From: Sphingomonas sp. Root241
GTDB lineage: Bacteria; Pseudomonadota; Alphaproteobacteria; Sphingomonadales; Sphingomonadaceae
DNA length: 64,000 bases
Assembly: GCF_001428865.1 (NCBI RefSeq)
Contig: NZ_LMIV01000001.1
Location: 1,101,881 to 1,165,880, forward strand
Direction of reading: 5' to 3'
Of the stretch, positions 41,598 to 49,288 are shown one piece after another (position 1 is the first letter of the stretch; every line of letters begins with the position of its first letter). Below the pieces are notes generated by a model. The model was not told the origin of the DNA and made no database searches. It saw only the letters and a program-made list of their open reading frames with translations. A program made the position numbers and the translations under genes.

Positions 41598-43079
41598 ATG
41601 ACCACTGCCCTCAAGATCCATTCGAGCGATCATGTCGCGACCCTGCTCGAGGCGGCGGCCGCGGGCGAGCGCGTCGAAATCGGCGGGGCGCATGTCGTCG
41701 CGCGGGCCGATATTCCCAAGGGCCACAAGATCGCGCTGCGCGATATCGCCGCGGGCGAGGAAGTGGTGAAGTTCGGCTTTCCGATCGGCCGGGCGACCGC
41801 GCCGATCGAGGCCGGCGATCACGTCCACAGCCACAATCTCGCGACCGGCCTCTCGGGCACGCTCGATTATCGCTATGATCCGCATGCCGAGCCGCGCGCG
41901 CCGACATCGGGCGGGCCGACCTTCCTCGGCTATGTCCGCGAAGACGGCCGCGTGGGCACTCGAAACGAGATCTGGATCCTGCCCACCGTGGGCTGTGTCG
42001 GCCGCACCGCCGAGCGCATCGCCGCCGAGGCGGGCCGGCGCCATGCCGGGCACGTCGACGGCGTTCACGCCTTCGCGCATCCTTATGGCTGCTCACAGCT
42101 CGGCGACGATCTGAACGCCACGCGCCGCATGCTCGCCGCGCTTGCCGCCCATCCCAATGCCGGCGGCGTGCTGCTGATCGGGCTGGGCTGCGAATCGAAC
42201 CAGCTTTCGCGGCTGCTCGAGGAGGTTCCCGAGAGCTACAAGCCGCGCATCCGCACCGTGATCGCGCAGAACTCGACCGACGAGGTCGAGGACGGCCTCG
42301 CCGCGGTCGCCGAGCTCGCCGCAGAGGCCGCGAAGACGAAGCGCGAGCCGGTCGGGCTCGACAAGCTCGTGCTCGGCGTCAAATGCGGCGGCTCGGACGG
42401 TTTTTCGGGCCTCACCGCCAATCCTTTGGTCGGCCGGATGAGCGACGTCGTCACTGCCGCGGGCGGCAGCGCGATCGTCACCGAGATTCCCGAGATATTC
42501 GGCGCCGAACAGATGCTGATGGACCGCGCCGAAAGCCGCGCGGTGTTCGAAGGCGTCGTCGGCGTAGTCAACGACTTCAAGAACTACTTCCTCAGCCATG
42601 GCGAGCCGGTGTCGGAAAATCCGTCCCCGGGGAATGTCGCCGGGGGCATCACCACGCTGGAAGAGAAGTCGCTGGGCGCGGTCCAGAAAGCGGGCCATGC
42701 GACGCTGACCGACGTCAAGCGCTATGGCGAGCGCATCGAGCGCACCGGCCTGACCCTGCTCGAGGCTCCCGGCAACGATGCCGTTTCCTCCACTGCGCTG
42801 GCCGCGGCGGGCGCCACCGTGATCCTGTTCACCACCGGCCGCGGCACGCCGCTCGGCTTCCCGGTGCCGACGGTCAAGATCGCGTCGAACAGCGATCTCG
42901 CGGCCCGCAAACCTGGCTGGATCGATTTCGACGCGGGGCAGGTGCTCACCCATGGGTTCGACGCCGCCGAGGAAGCGCTGATCGACCGCATCGTCGCGAT
43001 CGCCTCGGGCGCCGAGACGGCGGCGGAGCGCAACGGCGAACGCGAGATCGCCTTCTGGAAGCGTGGGGTCACGCTCTAA
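41598..43079 (+). CDS. uxaA: Altronate dehydratase
   Basis: A 493-residue enzyme that dehydrates D-altronate to 2-keto-3-deoxygluconate in galacturonate catabolism. The N-terminal SAF-type domain (residues 1-95) has VVARADIPKGHKIALRDIAAGEEVVKFGFPIGRA and HSHNLATGL. The large domain has GYVREDGRVGTRNEIWILPTVGCVGRTAERIA, FAHPYGCSQLGDD, LIGLGCESNQL and VKCGGSDGFSGLTANPLVG. The Cys-containing strings are those expected to hold the iron site of the UxaA family. The start is the ATG at 41598. It is followed by a family A repeat and then another operator. Confidence 0.95.
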   Translation: MTTALKIHSSDHVATLLEAAAAGERVEIGGAHVVARADIPKGHKIALRDIAAGEEVVKFGFPIGRATAPIEAGDHVHSHNLATGLSGTLDYRYDPHAEPRAPTSGGPTFLGYVREDGRVGTRNEIWILPTVGCVGRTAERIAAEAGRRHAGHVDGVHAFAHPYGCSQLGDDLNATRRMLAALAAHPNAGGVLLIGLGCESNQLSRLLEEVPESYKPRIRTVIAQNSTDEVEDGLAAVAELAAEAAKTKREPVGLDKLVLGVKCGGSDGFSGLTANPLVGRMSDVVTAAGGSAIVTEIPEIFGAEQMLMDRAESRAVFEGVVGVVNDFKNYFLSHGEPVSENPSPGNVAGGITTLEEKSLGAVQKAGHATLTDVKRYGERIERTGLTLLEAPGNDAVSSTALAAAGATVILFTTGRGTPLGFPVPTVKIASNSDLAARKPGWIDFDAGQVLTHGFDAAEEALIDRIVAIASGAETAAERNGEREIAFWKRGVTL

Positions 43080-43117
43080 CCCGTCACCCCTGCTCTGCCG
43101 TATCGCTCGTGGCTCTG

Positions 43118-43142
43118 GATCCCGGCCTTCGCCGGGATGACG
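43118..43142. repeat. REP-like element, family A (single unit)
   Basis: GGATCCCGGCCTTCGCCGGG followed by ATGAC carries the inner stem ATCCCGGC-CTTC-GCCGGGAT, the same core as the family A repeats at 1678 and 31406. The partner arm is degenerate (GTCACCCCTGC near 43083). It lies after uxaA and can form a hairpin, so it may also end that transcript. Confidence 0.6.
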
Positions 43143-43187
43143 GTGTTGGGGGAAAATCCAGAGTTTGGATGACTCCCCCGTTGCCAA

Positions 43188-43202
43188 TGACACCGGTTTC
43201 CC
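43188..43202 (+). promoter_or_regulatory. TGACACCGGT-type operator, site 5
   Basis: TGACACCGGTTTCCC, 40 bases before the chosen start of the FAH-superfamily gene. The first 13 bases equal site 3. Confidence 0.64.
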
Positions 43203-43242
43203 CTAATCCACCGCAAACAGAGCGTTGAGAGGATGGGGCCTG

Positions 43243-44034
43243 GTGGGATCCGTACAATTTGCCGATGAAGCGCGTCGGATCGCCGAGACGTTCGTCGAGG
43301 CGCGCCGGGAGAGCCGCGGGCTACCCGAATTCCCTGGCGATATCCCCGCCGGCCTCGACCAGGCCTATGCCGTGCAGGACCATGCGATCGCCTTTGACGG
43401 CCGTCCGATCGGTGGCTGGAAGGTCGGCCGGATCAATCCTCCGCTGGGCGGCGTCGACCGGCTCGCGGGACCGATCTTCACCGATCGCATCGTCGAAGCC
43501 CGCGAAGGCATCGAGATGCCGATCTTCAGCGCGGGCTTCGGCGCGGCCGAGGCCGAGTTCCTGCTTCGCCTCCGCGCGACACCGCCCGCGGGCAAGACCC
43601 GCTTCACCGAAGAGGAAGCTGCCGACCTGGTCGACGCCGTCCATGTCGGGATCGAGATCGCGAGCTCGCCCTTCCCAGGGATCAACGATCACGGCCCGAC
43701 CGTGACCATCTCCGATTACGGCAACAATAACGGCCTCGTCATCGGCCCCGAGATCAAGGACTGGCGCAGCGCCAATATCAAGGCGTGGCCGGTCACGCTC
43801 GATATCAACGGCGCGCGGATCGGGGCCGCCACCGCCGAGACGATGCTCGACGGACCCGTAGGCGCAGTGCGCTTCCTGCTCGAGCTGATGGCCGCGCGCG
43901 GCATCGCGCTGCAGGCGGGGCAATGGGTTTCGAGCGGCGCGGTGACCGGCGTCCACCCGGTCAAGCCGGGCGACGAGGTCGAATGCCGGTTCGGCGACGG
44001 TTTCGAAGTGACGTGCACGATCACTGCCTCGTAA
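43243..44034 (+). CDS. FAH-superfamily hydratase-like protein (MhpD type)
   Basis: A 263-residue cytoplasmic protein of the fumarylacetoacetase C-terminal superfamily, nearest in pattern to 2-keto-4-pentenoate hydratase (MhpD). It has GLDQAYAVQDHAIAF, IGGWKVGRINPPLG, AAEAEFLLRL with the metal-binding Glu pair, GIEIASSPFPG, DYGNNNGLVIG and SSGAVTGVHPVKPGDEVECRFGDGFEV. The start is uncertain: a GTG at 43243 (purine-rich AGAGGATGGGG before it) or a TTG at 43225. In a uronate locus, relatives act on 2-keto-3-deoxy acids; whether this one hydrates, dehydrates or hydrolyses such an acid cannot be decided from sequence. It is preceded by operator site 5 and followed by the large LamG gene after 29 bases. 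Confidence 0.82.
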   Translation: MGSVQFADEARRIAETFVEARRESRGLPEFPGDIPAGLDQAYAVQDHAIAFDGRPIGGWKVGRINPPLGGVDRLAGPIFTDRIVEAREGIEMPIFSAGFGAAEAEFLLRLRATPPAGKTRFTEEEAADLVDAVHVGIEIASSPFPGINDHGPTVTISDYGNNNGLVIGPEIKDWRSANIKAWPVTLDINGARIGAATAETMLDGPVGAVRFLLELMAARGIALQAGQWVSSGAVTGVHPVKPGDEVECRFGDGFEVTCTITAS

Positions 44035-44063
44035 GAAGGCGGAAGCGCAAAAATGGAGAGAGC

Positions 44064-47000
44064 ATGGTTGAGGCGCGGGCAGGGGCGATAGCCGCTGCCG
44101 ACCCCCGGGTTCGCATCGGAATGCGCGCGCGCGTGCTGCTGGCACTCGCGGCCGCGACGGCATTGACGCCGCCCGCATCGGCGCAGGAGCTCCTGTTCCG
44201 CGCGAGCGGCGACAAGGACTTCGCCGCCGAGGTCGCGAAAGGCGACGCCCAGCCCAATTTCCAGAGCGGCATGTCGATCGTTCCCGATGGCGCGCACGGA
44301 TCCGCGATGCGCTGGCCCGACGACGGCTATCTGGCCTGGCGCGCGCCGGGCAACATGCTCGCCCAGCGCGGCACGCTCTCCTTCTTCTGGCGTTCGCACG
44401 AACCCGTCGGCGAAGCGCCATTCGTGATCTTCCGCGCCGGGTTCGCCGATCATTCGAGCTGGGACATGGCGTTCCTGCGCATCGACTGGAATGGCCACGG
44501 CTTCGACGCCTTCGTCACCGACGCGAACCTGTCGCGCATCCGCGTCTCGTGGCGGATGGACGCGCTGCCGGCACCCGACGCATGGCACCATATCGCGTTC
44601 GGCTGGGACGAGACGCAGGGCGTGCGCCTGTTCGTCGACGGCAAGCTCGTCGCGAAGGACACCACCCGCGCCGATCTCGACGCCGGGCTCGACCAGTTCG
44701 GCCTGGCCGCGCGCGTGCTCTCGCCGCACCAGGTCCAGAGCCGCTACAATTTCACGCGCGGCAGCGATTTCGACGAAGTCCGCGTCTACGACCAGTTGCT
44801 CGATGCCCCCGCAGTCGCGCAGCTTGCCGCCGGCGCAGAGCCTGCCGCCAGGACGCCGGTCACGCTCGATCGCGCCGCCTGGCTCCATCGTTTCGGCTGG
44901 GACCGCGGCGCGCCGCCGCTCCTCGCCGCGCAATCCACCAGCATCCGCAAGGTCGAGTTCGCCGACGCGAAGGACCTCAAGGAATGGATGTGGAAGGGCG
45001 TGGACGGCGTGGCCGAGACGACCTGGCCCGGCGTCTATAACCGGTCGCGGCTGCCCGGCCGCAGCGACTATTTCGACCTGCCCGACTGGAACGTCTATGT
45101 CGACGGCGGCAAGGCCTACACGCTCCGCATCCCCGCGAACGAGGCGTTCAACCGAGTCGAGATACGCGGCGCGGCCTATGGCGACCTCGCATGGAGCGCC
45201 GATGGCGACAGCTTCGCTTCATTGGCAAGGCGACCGAAAGGCGTCGTCCGCAGCGTCGACGATCTCGCCACCCGCACCGGCGGCGTCCTGCGCTTCACCA
45301 ACATCGAGCAGGAACAGCCGATCCAGGAGATCTGGGCCTATAACATCACCGAGGGCGCCGAGCCCAAGGGCACCTACAAGCTCGCTTACACCGTCGATGC
45401 CGGCGCCGCGGCCGATCTCGCGGGCCTGCGCGATCTCAACCGCTTCATCGCCGGCCGCTATCCCGCCGACGAGCGCGCCACCGTCATCGCGCTCCCCGCC
45501 GGCGCCCGCAGCGCCGCGCCCGCCGCGGGAAGCGCCGCCGCGACGGGCGCCGCAGTGCGCAGCGGCAGCGAGGCGCCGATCGTCCATGTCCTGATCCCCT
45601 CGGGCTTCGGCCCTGCCGATCCCGGCAAGCCGATCGCCCGCGCGTGGAATTACGGCTGGGAAAACAGCCATGACGGTCTCGACGGCGTGGCGCTCGATAT
45701 TCCCGCGCTGAAGGCCACGCCGGACGCGTCCGGCCGGATCGCGCTCAACATCCGGGTCAAGGATCCGATCTGGCCCGGCCGCGACATGATCGATGTCTCG
45801 GTCTCGGTGAAGCCGGGGCAGGCGCGCACGCTCTGGCTCGATCTGCGCGATCGCATCCTGACCAACGACAATCTCTATCTGACGATCGCCTCCGCCGCGC
45901 CCGACTTCCGCGCGCAATCGCTCGACGGCATGAACGTCCGCCTGGTCTTCAAGGCGCGCGAGGCGGCGAAGGCCGAGCATGTTGCCGATCGCTTCAATCA
46001 GGTGAAGGACAATTGGGCCTTCCTTGTCGAAGAGCACACCGCCTCGCAGCGCGAGGGGCTCTATCGCCGCCTCTATGCCGATATCGGCGACCTGCTCCGA
46101 GTCGATCCCGATCATGTCGAGGGGCGGCGTTATTGGGCGGATATCGGCTATGCGCCCGAGAAGATGCCAACCGCCACGATCGCGCCGGCGCCGGCGGGGG
46201 TGCCCGAATGGGCGTGGTATCAGCTGCGGGACCTCGGCTGCGTCCGCGAATTCGTGAACTGGTGGATCGACAACCGCCAGGTGCCGTTCGGCGATTTCGG
46301 CGGCGGGCTCTCGGACGATGTCGATCTGGTCCAGCAATGGCCGGGGCTCGCGCTGATGGGAGTCGAGCCCGACAAGATCAACGCTTCGCTCCGTGCGCTC
46401 ACCGAGGCGGTCTACAAGCACGGCATGATGGAGAACGGGCTCGGGGTGCTCACCGCCGACGAGCTCCATGCCTATGAGGAGGGGATGAACGCCGATGCGG
46501 CGCGGCTCTACCTCAATTGGGGCGAGCCGCGTTCGGTCGAGCGGATGCTGGCGACGGTGAAGGGGCTCGAGACCGTCATCCTGCCCAACGCCGCGGGGCA
46601 CATGCACTTCGCCAGCAACTGGTACGGCGCGCGCAAGATGTACCGCGAGGGGCCATGGGAATGGCAGAAGCCCTATAGCTGGGTGGTCACGCACACCCCG
46701 ATCCTGATGGGTGTCTACAATGCCAATCCTTCGGCGAAACGGCTGGTCACCGGGCTGGTCGACGGCCTGCTCGCCCACGGCAAGCAGGACGCCGCCGGCA
46801 AATGGAGCTTCCCCAACGAGATCAACTGGCGCAGCGACGCCGAGCGCAAGGGCGATGGTGGCGGGGCGAGCGTGCCGCTCCAGTCGGCCTGGGCGGCGTG
46901 GCGCTTCACCGGCGACGCCAAATATCTGGCGCCGGTGACGTCGCGGATCGCGGGGGGACCGACGCTGGTCGGCGAGTTCAACGAGAATGTGCTGACGGCA

Positions 47001-47897
47001 CTTCCCGAGGGCAGGCAATGGGCCGCCGCACTCAAGGACCGTGGCGATCTCGGCCGCTACGTCCAATGGCAGGAGAGCGGGGATACCAGGCTGCTCGCCG
47101 ATCTCCACCGCGACGCTACGGCTCAGAAGATCAACCGCATGTACATGATGACCGAGGGGCATTGGTGGTCCGATCGCGTCTCGATGCCGCAGGAATGGCT
47201 CCAGCGTGAGCGGCTCGGCGGCATCGCGCTCGCACGCAACCAGAGCTATCCCGGGCACAGTGTCAGCTGGCGCTTTGCCGAGCCCGGTGCCGCCGAGCAG
47301 GTCGCGATTCTCGTGCCGGGCGCCACGCGTGAGCATTTCCGCGTCATCGCCTACAATATGAGCGATCGGTCCCAGCGGGCCGAGATGAGCACCTGGAACG
47401 TCGCTGCCGGGCGCTGGACGATGCGCGCCGGGACGCAGGCGGACGGGTCGGATCTGGGAGCACCGTCGCCGCTCGAGCTTGAGCGCAGCGCCGCCGCCGA
47501 TCTGGTGTTCGCGCCGCGCGCGACCAGCGTGTTCGATTTCACGTTGGATCAGCCCGGCGGGGATCCTTCGACTCGTCCCGATCTGGGCATCGGGGTCGAC
47601 GATGTAAGCTTGAAGGGTCGCGCGCTCACCGTCATCGTGCACAGCCTCGGCTCGGCGACAGCGCCGGGCAGTACGCTTTACCTGGAGGATTCCTCGGGTC
47701 GCACCGTGGCTTCCACGAAGATCGCGGCGCTCGCCGCACCGACGGACCTTATGCCAAAAACAGCGCGGGTGCGCCTCACGGTGCCGGCGGGCGTCGCGGT
47801 CGAAACGCTGCGGCTGCGGCTGGCGCTGGCCGATGGCGGCCGCGAGGTCACCCTGCGCAACAATGTGCTTCCGCTCGCCATGGTAGTGCGCCGATGA
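44064..47897 (+). CDS. Large secreted LamG-domain protein of unknown function (1277 aa)
   Basis: The ATG at 44064 has GGAGAG six bases upstream. The signal peptide is internal to the first 41 residues (RARVLLALAAATALTPPASAQ). Residues about 45-255 form a LamG/concanavalin-like beta-sandwich (TLSFFWRSHEP, WHHIAFGWDETQGVRLFVDGKLVAKD, FDEVRVYDQLLDAPAVAQL). A second beta-rich region extends to about 480, then an Ala/Gly/Arg-rich linker (about 490-515). Another beta-rich domain is followed by a helical part, about 640-1110, with the acidic string FGDFGGGLSDDVDLVQQWPG (near 735-755) and GHMHFASNWYGARKMYREG, which suggests an (alpha/alpha) toroid enzyme. The C-terminus is beta-rich. I know no family for the whole protein. 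In this locus a polysaccharide lyase or hydrolase for pectin side chains is a fair guess, not shown. Confidence 0.8.
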   Translation: MVEARAGAIAAADPRVRIGMRARVLLALAAATALTPPASAQELLFRASGDKDFAAEVAKGDAQPNFQSGMSIVPDGAHGSAMRWPDDGYLAWRAPGNMLAQRGTLSFFWRSHEPVGEAPFVIFRAGFADHSSWDMAFLRIDWNGHGFDAFVTDANLSRIRVSWRMDALPAPDAWHHIAFGWDETQGVRLFVDGKLVAKDTTRADLDAGLDQFGLAARVLSPHQVQSRYNFTRGSDFDEVRVYDQLLDAPAVAQLAAGAEPAARTPVTLDRAAWLHRFGWDRGAPPLLAAQSTSIRKVEFADAKDLKEWMWKGVDGVAETTWPGVYNRSRLPGRSDYFDLPDWNVYVDGGKAYTLRIPANEAFNRVEIRGAAYGDLAWSADGDSFASLARRPKGVVRSVDDLATRTGGVLRFTNIEQEQPIQEIWAYNITEGAEPKGTYKLAYTVDAGAAADLAGLRDLNRFIAGRYPADERATVIALPAGARSAAPAAGSAAATGAAVRSGSEAPIVHVLIPSGFGPADPGKPIARAWNYGWENSHDGLDGVALDIPALKATPDASGRIALNIRVKDPIWPGRDMIDVSVSVKPGQARTLWLDLRDRILTNDNLYLTIASAAPDFRAQSLDGMNVRLVFKAREAAKAEHVADRFNQVKDNWAFLVEEHTASQREGLYRRLYADIGDLLRVDPDHVEGRRYWADIGYAPEKMPTATIAPAPAGVPEWAWYQLRDLGCVREFVNWWIDNRQVPFGDFGGGLSDDVDLVQQWPGLALMGVEPDKINASLRALTEAVYKHGMMENGLGVLTADELHAYEEGMNADAARLYLNWGEPRSVERMLATVKGLETVILPNAAGHMHFASNWYGARKMYREGPWEWQKPYSWVVTHTPILMGVYNANPSAKRLVTGLVDGLLAHGKQDAAGKWSFPNEINWRSDAERKGDGGGASVPLQSAWAAWRFTGDAKYLAPVTSRIAGGPTLVGEFNENVLTALPEGRQWAAALKDRGDLGRYVQWQESGDTRLLADLHRDATAQKINRMYMMTEGHWWSDRVSMPQEWLQRERLGGIALARNQSYPGHSVSWRFAEPGAAEQVAILVPGATREHFRVIAYNMSDRSQRAEMSTWNVAAGRWTMRAGTQADGSDLGAPSPLELERSAAADLVFAPRATSVFDFTLDQPGGDPSTRPDLGIGVDDVSLKGRALTVIVHSLGSATAPGSTLYLEDSSGRTVASTKIAALAAPTDLMPKTARVRLTVPAGVAVETLRLRLALADGGREVTLRNNVLPLAMVVRR

Positions 47898-49288
47898 TCG
47901 CGCTGGGCCGTCGCGAGGTGCTGGGTGGTCTCATCGCCTGCGCGGCCCTTCCTGCGATGCCGGCGCGGGCCGGGTCGGGCGCCGATGCGAAGCTGCGCCA
48001 GACGCTCGACGGGCTGAGCGCGGTCCCCGGCTATGACGCCCGGCTGGCGCGTCTCGAGGCTTTCGATGCCGCCGCGCTGTCGCCGTCGGCGAGCCTCGAT
48101 TTGCGAACCATTCGCAGCGCTCTTGCGATAGATTCGCAACTGATGCGCCTCATTCCCGGCGGCAAATCGGAAGGGCCGTATCGCCTCCCGCCTGCCGCGG
48201 AGCCCGGGCTCTGGCGCCACGCCAACGGCGACCTGGCGTACAAGCTGCTGCTGGAGCGCCATGTCGGCGAGCGCGTCGATCCCGAGGCGGCGCATCGGCG
48301 GTTCGAGCGCGAAGTCGCCGCGCTCGGAGCGCGTGCCGGCCGGCTGATGCGTGGCGCTGGTTTTGCGAAGGGCAGCATCGGCGATCGCTTCAAGGCCGCC
48401 TTTGCCGATCCGCGCTGGCTCTATTCGGACGACGATGCAGGCCGCGATGCCGCGGTGGCTGACATGAATCGCTGGCTCGGCAAGGCACGCGCCGCGACGC
48501 CGGCGTTGGTCGGGCCGGTGCCGCGCGCCAGCCTCGACGTCGGCGTCCGCCGGATGAGCCGCGCCGACGAAGCCGCGGGGAAGCAGGGCTATCGCCAGAT
48601 CCCGTCGGGGGACCAGTCGGGCAGCTATGTCGTCGACCTCAAGCAGATCCGCCGCCGGCCGCGCTGGAGCCTCCACAGCGTCGTCCATCACGAGCTGCTG
48701 CCCGGTCATATGGTCCAGCTTCCGATTGAGGCGGAGGCGAACGCGCACCCGCTGCGTATCGCCTATCTCCCTGCATTTTCCGAAGGCTGGGCGATCCATG
48801 CCGAGCAATTGATGGCCGATCACGGCGCCTATCGCGGAGCACCGCTCGAGGAGCTCGGCCATGTCCACTGGCTGCTGTTCCGCGCGGTACGCGGGCTGAT
48901 CGATACCGGGATCCATCACTGGCGTTGGAGCCTCGATCAGGCGCGTGCCGAGTTCGACCGGCTACAGGGCGTGCCGGCCTATTTCGCGCCATTCGAGACC
49001 GATCTTGCACGAATCGCGAGCGACCCTGCCGTCCGCGCCGCCGAGGCGTTGATTTGGCTCCGTCTCGCTGGCCTGACACAACGCAGCAATAGTAGCTTGC
49101 TGTGTCAGGCCAATTCGCGAATATTGGTCAATGGCCGTAAACCCCTGCAGGACATCCCGAATATTGGGAGTGATTCACAAAATGCGAAATTTATGCTCCG
49201 AAGCTTCCCACGGCAGGGGGTTGCAGCTAACCAACCAGGCCGCGAGCGGGAAACCCGGTGGCGAATAACAGCGGGAGAGGCTGAATGA
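47894..49288 (+). CDS. DUF885 protein, apparently 3'-truncated
   Basis: A 464-residue reading frame overlapping the previous stop by ATGA. A Tat-like signal (GRREVLGGLIACAALPAMPARA) is followed by a DUF885 (M32-peptidase-like) domain with the metal-site string HSVVHHELLPGHMVQL near residue 265 and FSEGWAIHAEQLMADHGAY. Up to about residue 390 (RAAEALIWLRLAG) it looks like normal protein. The last 70 residues (LTQRSNSSLLCQANSRIL... RWRITAGEAE) are read from DNA with lower GC and an inverted repeat that looks like the operator region of the next gene. So the native C-terminus has probably been lost, and the frame runs on until a stop that overlaps the MFS start codon. Some activity may remain. 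I see no frameshifted remainder. Confidence 0.68.
   Translation: MIALGRREVLGGLIACAALPAMPARAGSGADAKLRQTLDGLSAVPGYDARLARLEAFDAAALSPSASLDLRTIRSALAIDSQLMRLIPGGKSEGPYRLPPAAEPGLWRHANGDLAYKLLLERHVGERVDPEAAHRRFEREVAALGARAGRLMRGAGFAKGSIGDRFKAAFADPRWLYSDDDAGRDAAVADMNRWLGKARAATPALVGPVPRASLDVGVRRMSRADEAAGKQGYRQIPSGDQSGSYVVDLKQIRRRPRWSLHSVVHHELLPGHMVQLPIEAEANAHPLRIAYLPAFSEGWAIHAEQLMADHGAYRGAPLEELGHVHWLLFRAVRGLIDTGIHHWRWSLDQARAEFDRLQGVPAYFAPFETDLARIASDPAVRAAEALIWLRLAGLTQRSNSSLLCQANSRILVNGRKPLQDIPNIGSDSQNAKFMLRSFPRQGVAANQPGRERETRWRITAGEAE
49068..49080 (+). promoter_or_regulatory. TTGGCYTGAC-type site a, left arm of an inverted repeat
   Basis: CTGGCCTGACACA. Bases 49069-49080 are the exact inverse of 49101-49112, giving 12-base perfect arms with a 20-base centre. 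It lies inside the read-through 3' end of the DUF885 frame, about 205 bases before the MFS start. A hairpin in RNA is possible, but its recurrence before the GH2 gene argues for protein binding. Confidence 0.55.
49101..49113 (-). promoter_or_regulatory. TTGGCYTGAC-type site b, right arm of an inverted repeat
   Basis: On the minus strand, TTGGCCTGACACA. It differs from the GH2 promoter site TTGGCCTGACCAA at two positions. Paired with site a in inverted orientation, upstream of the uronate transport/isomerisation operon. The half-palindromic TTGG...CCAA form resembles FadR-subfamily GntR operators such as those of ExuR/UxuR; the regulator itself is not in the window. Confidence 0.55.

Noticed and set aside
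43785..44063. In-frame extension of the LamG protein into the FAH gene
   Set aside because: The ATG at 44064 has a proper ribosome-binding site and precedes the signal peptide; the extension is out-of-frame FAH sequence.
45219..47642. 807-codon open frame antisense to the LamG gene
   Set aside because: No start signal, no domain, composition dominated by His/Arg/Gln/Asp; the plus-strand gene has a signal peptide and domains.
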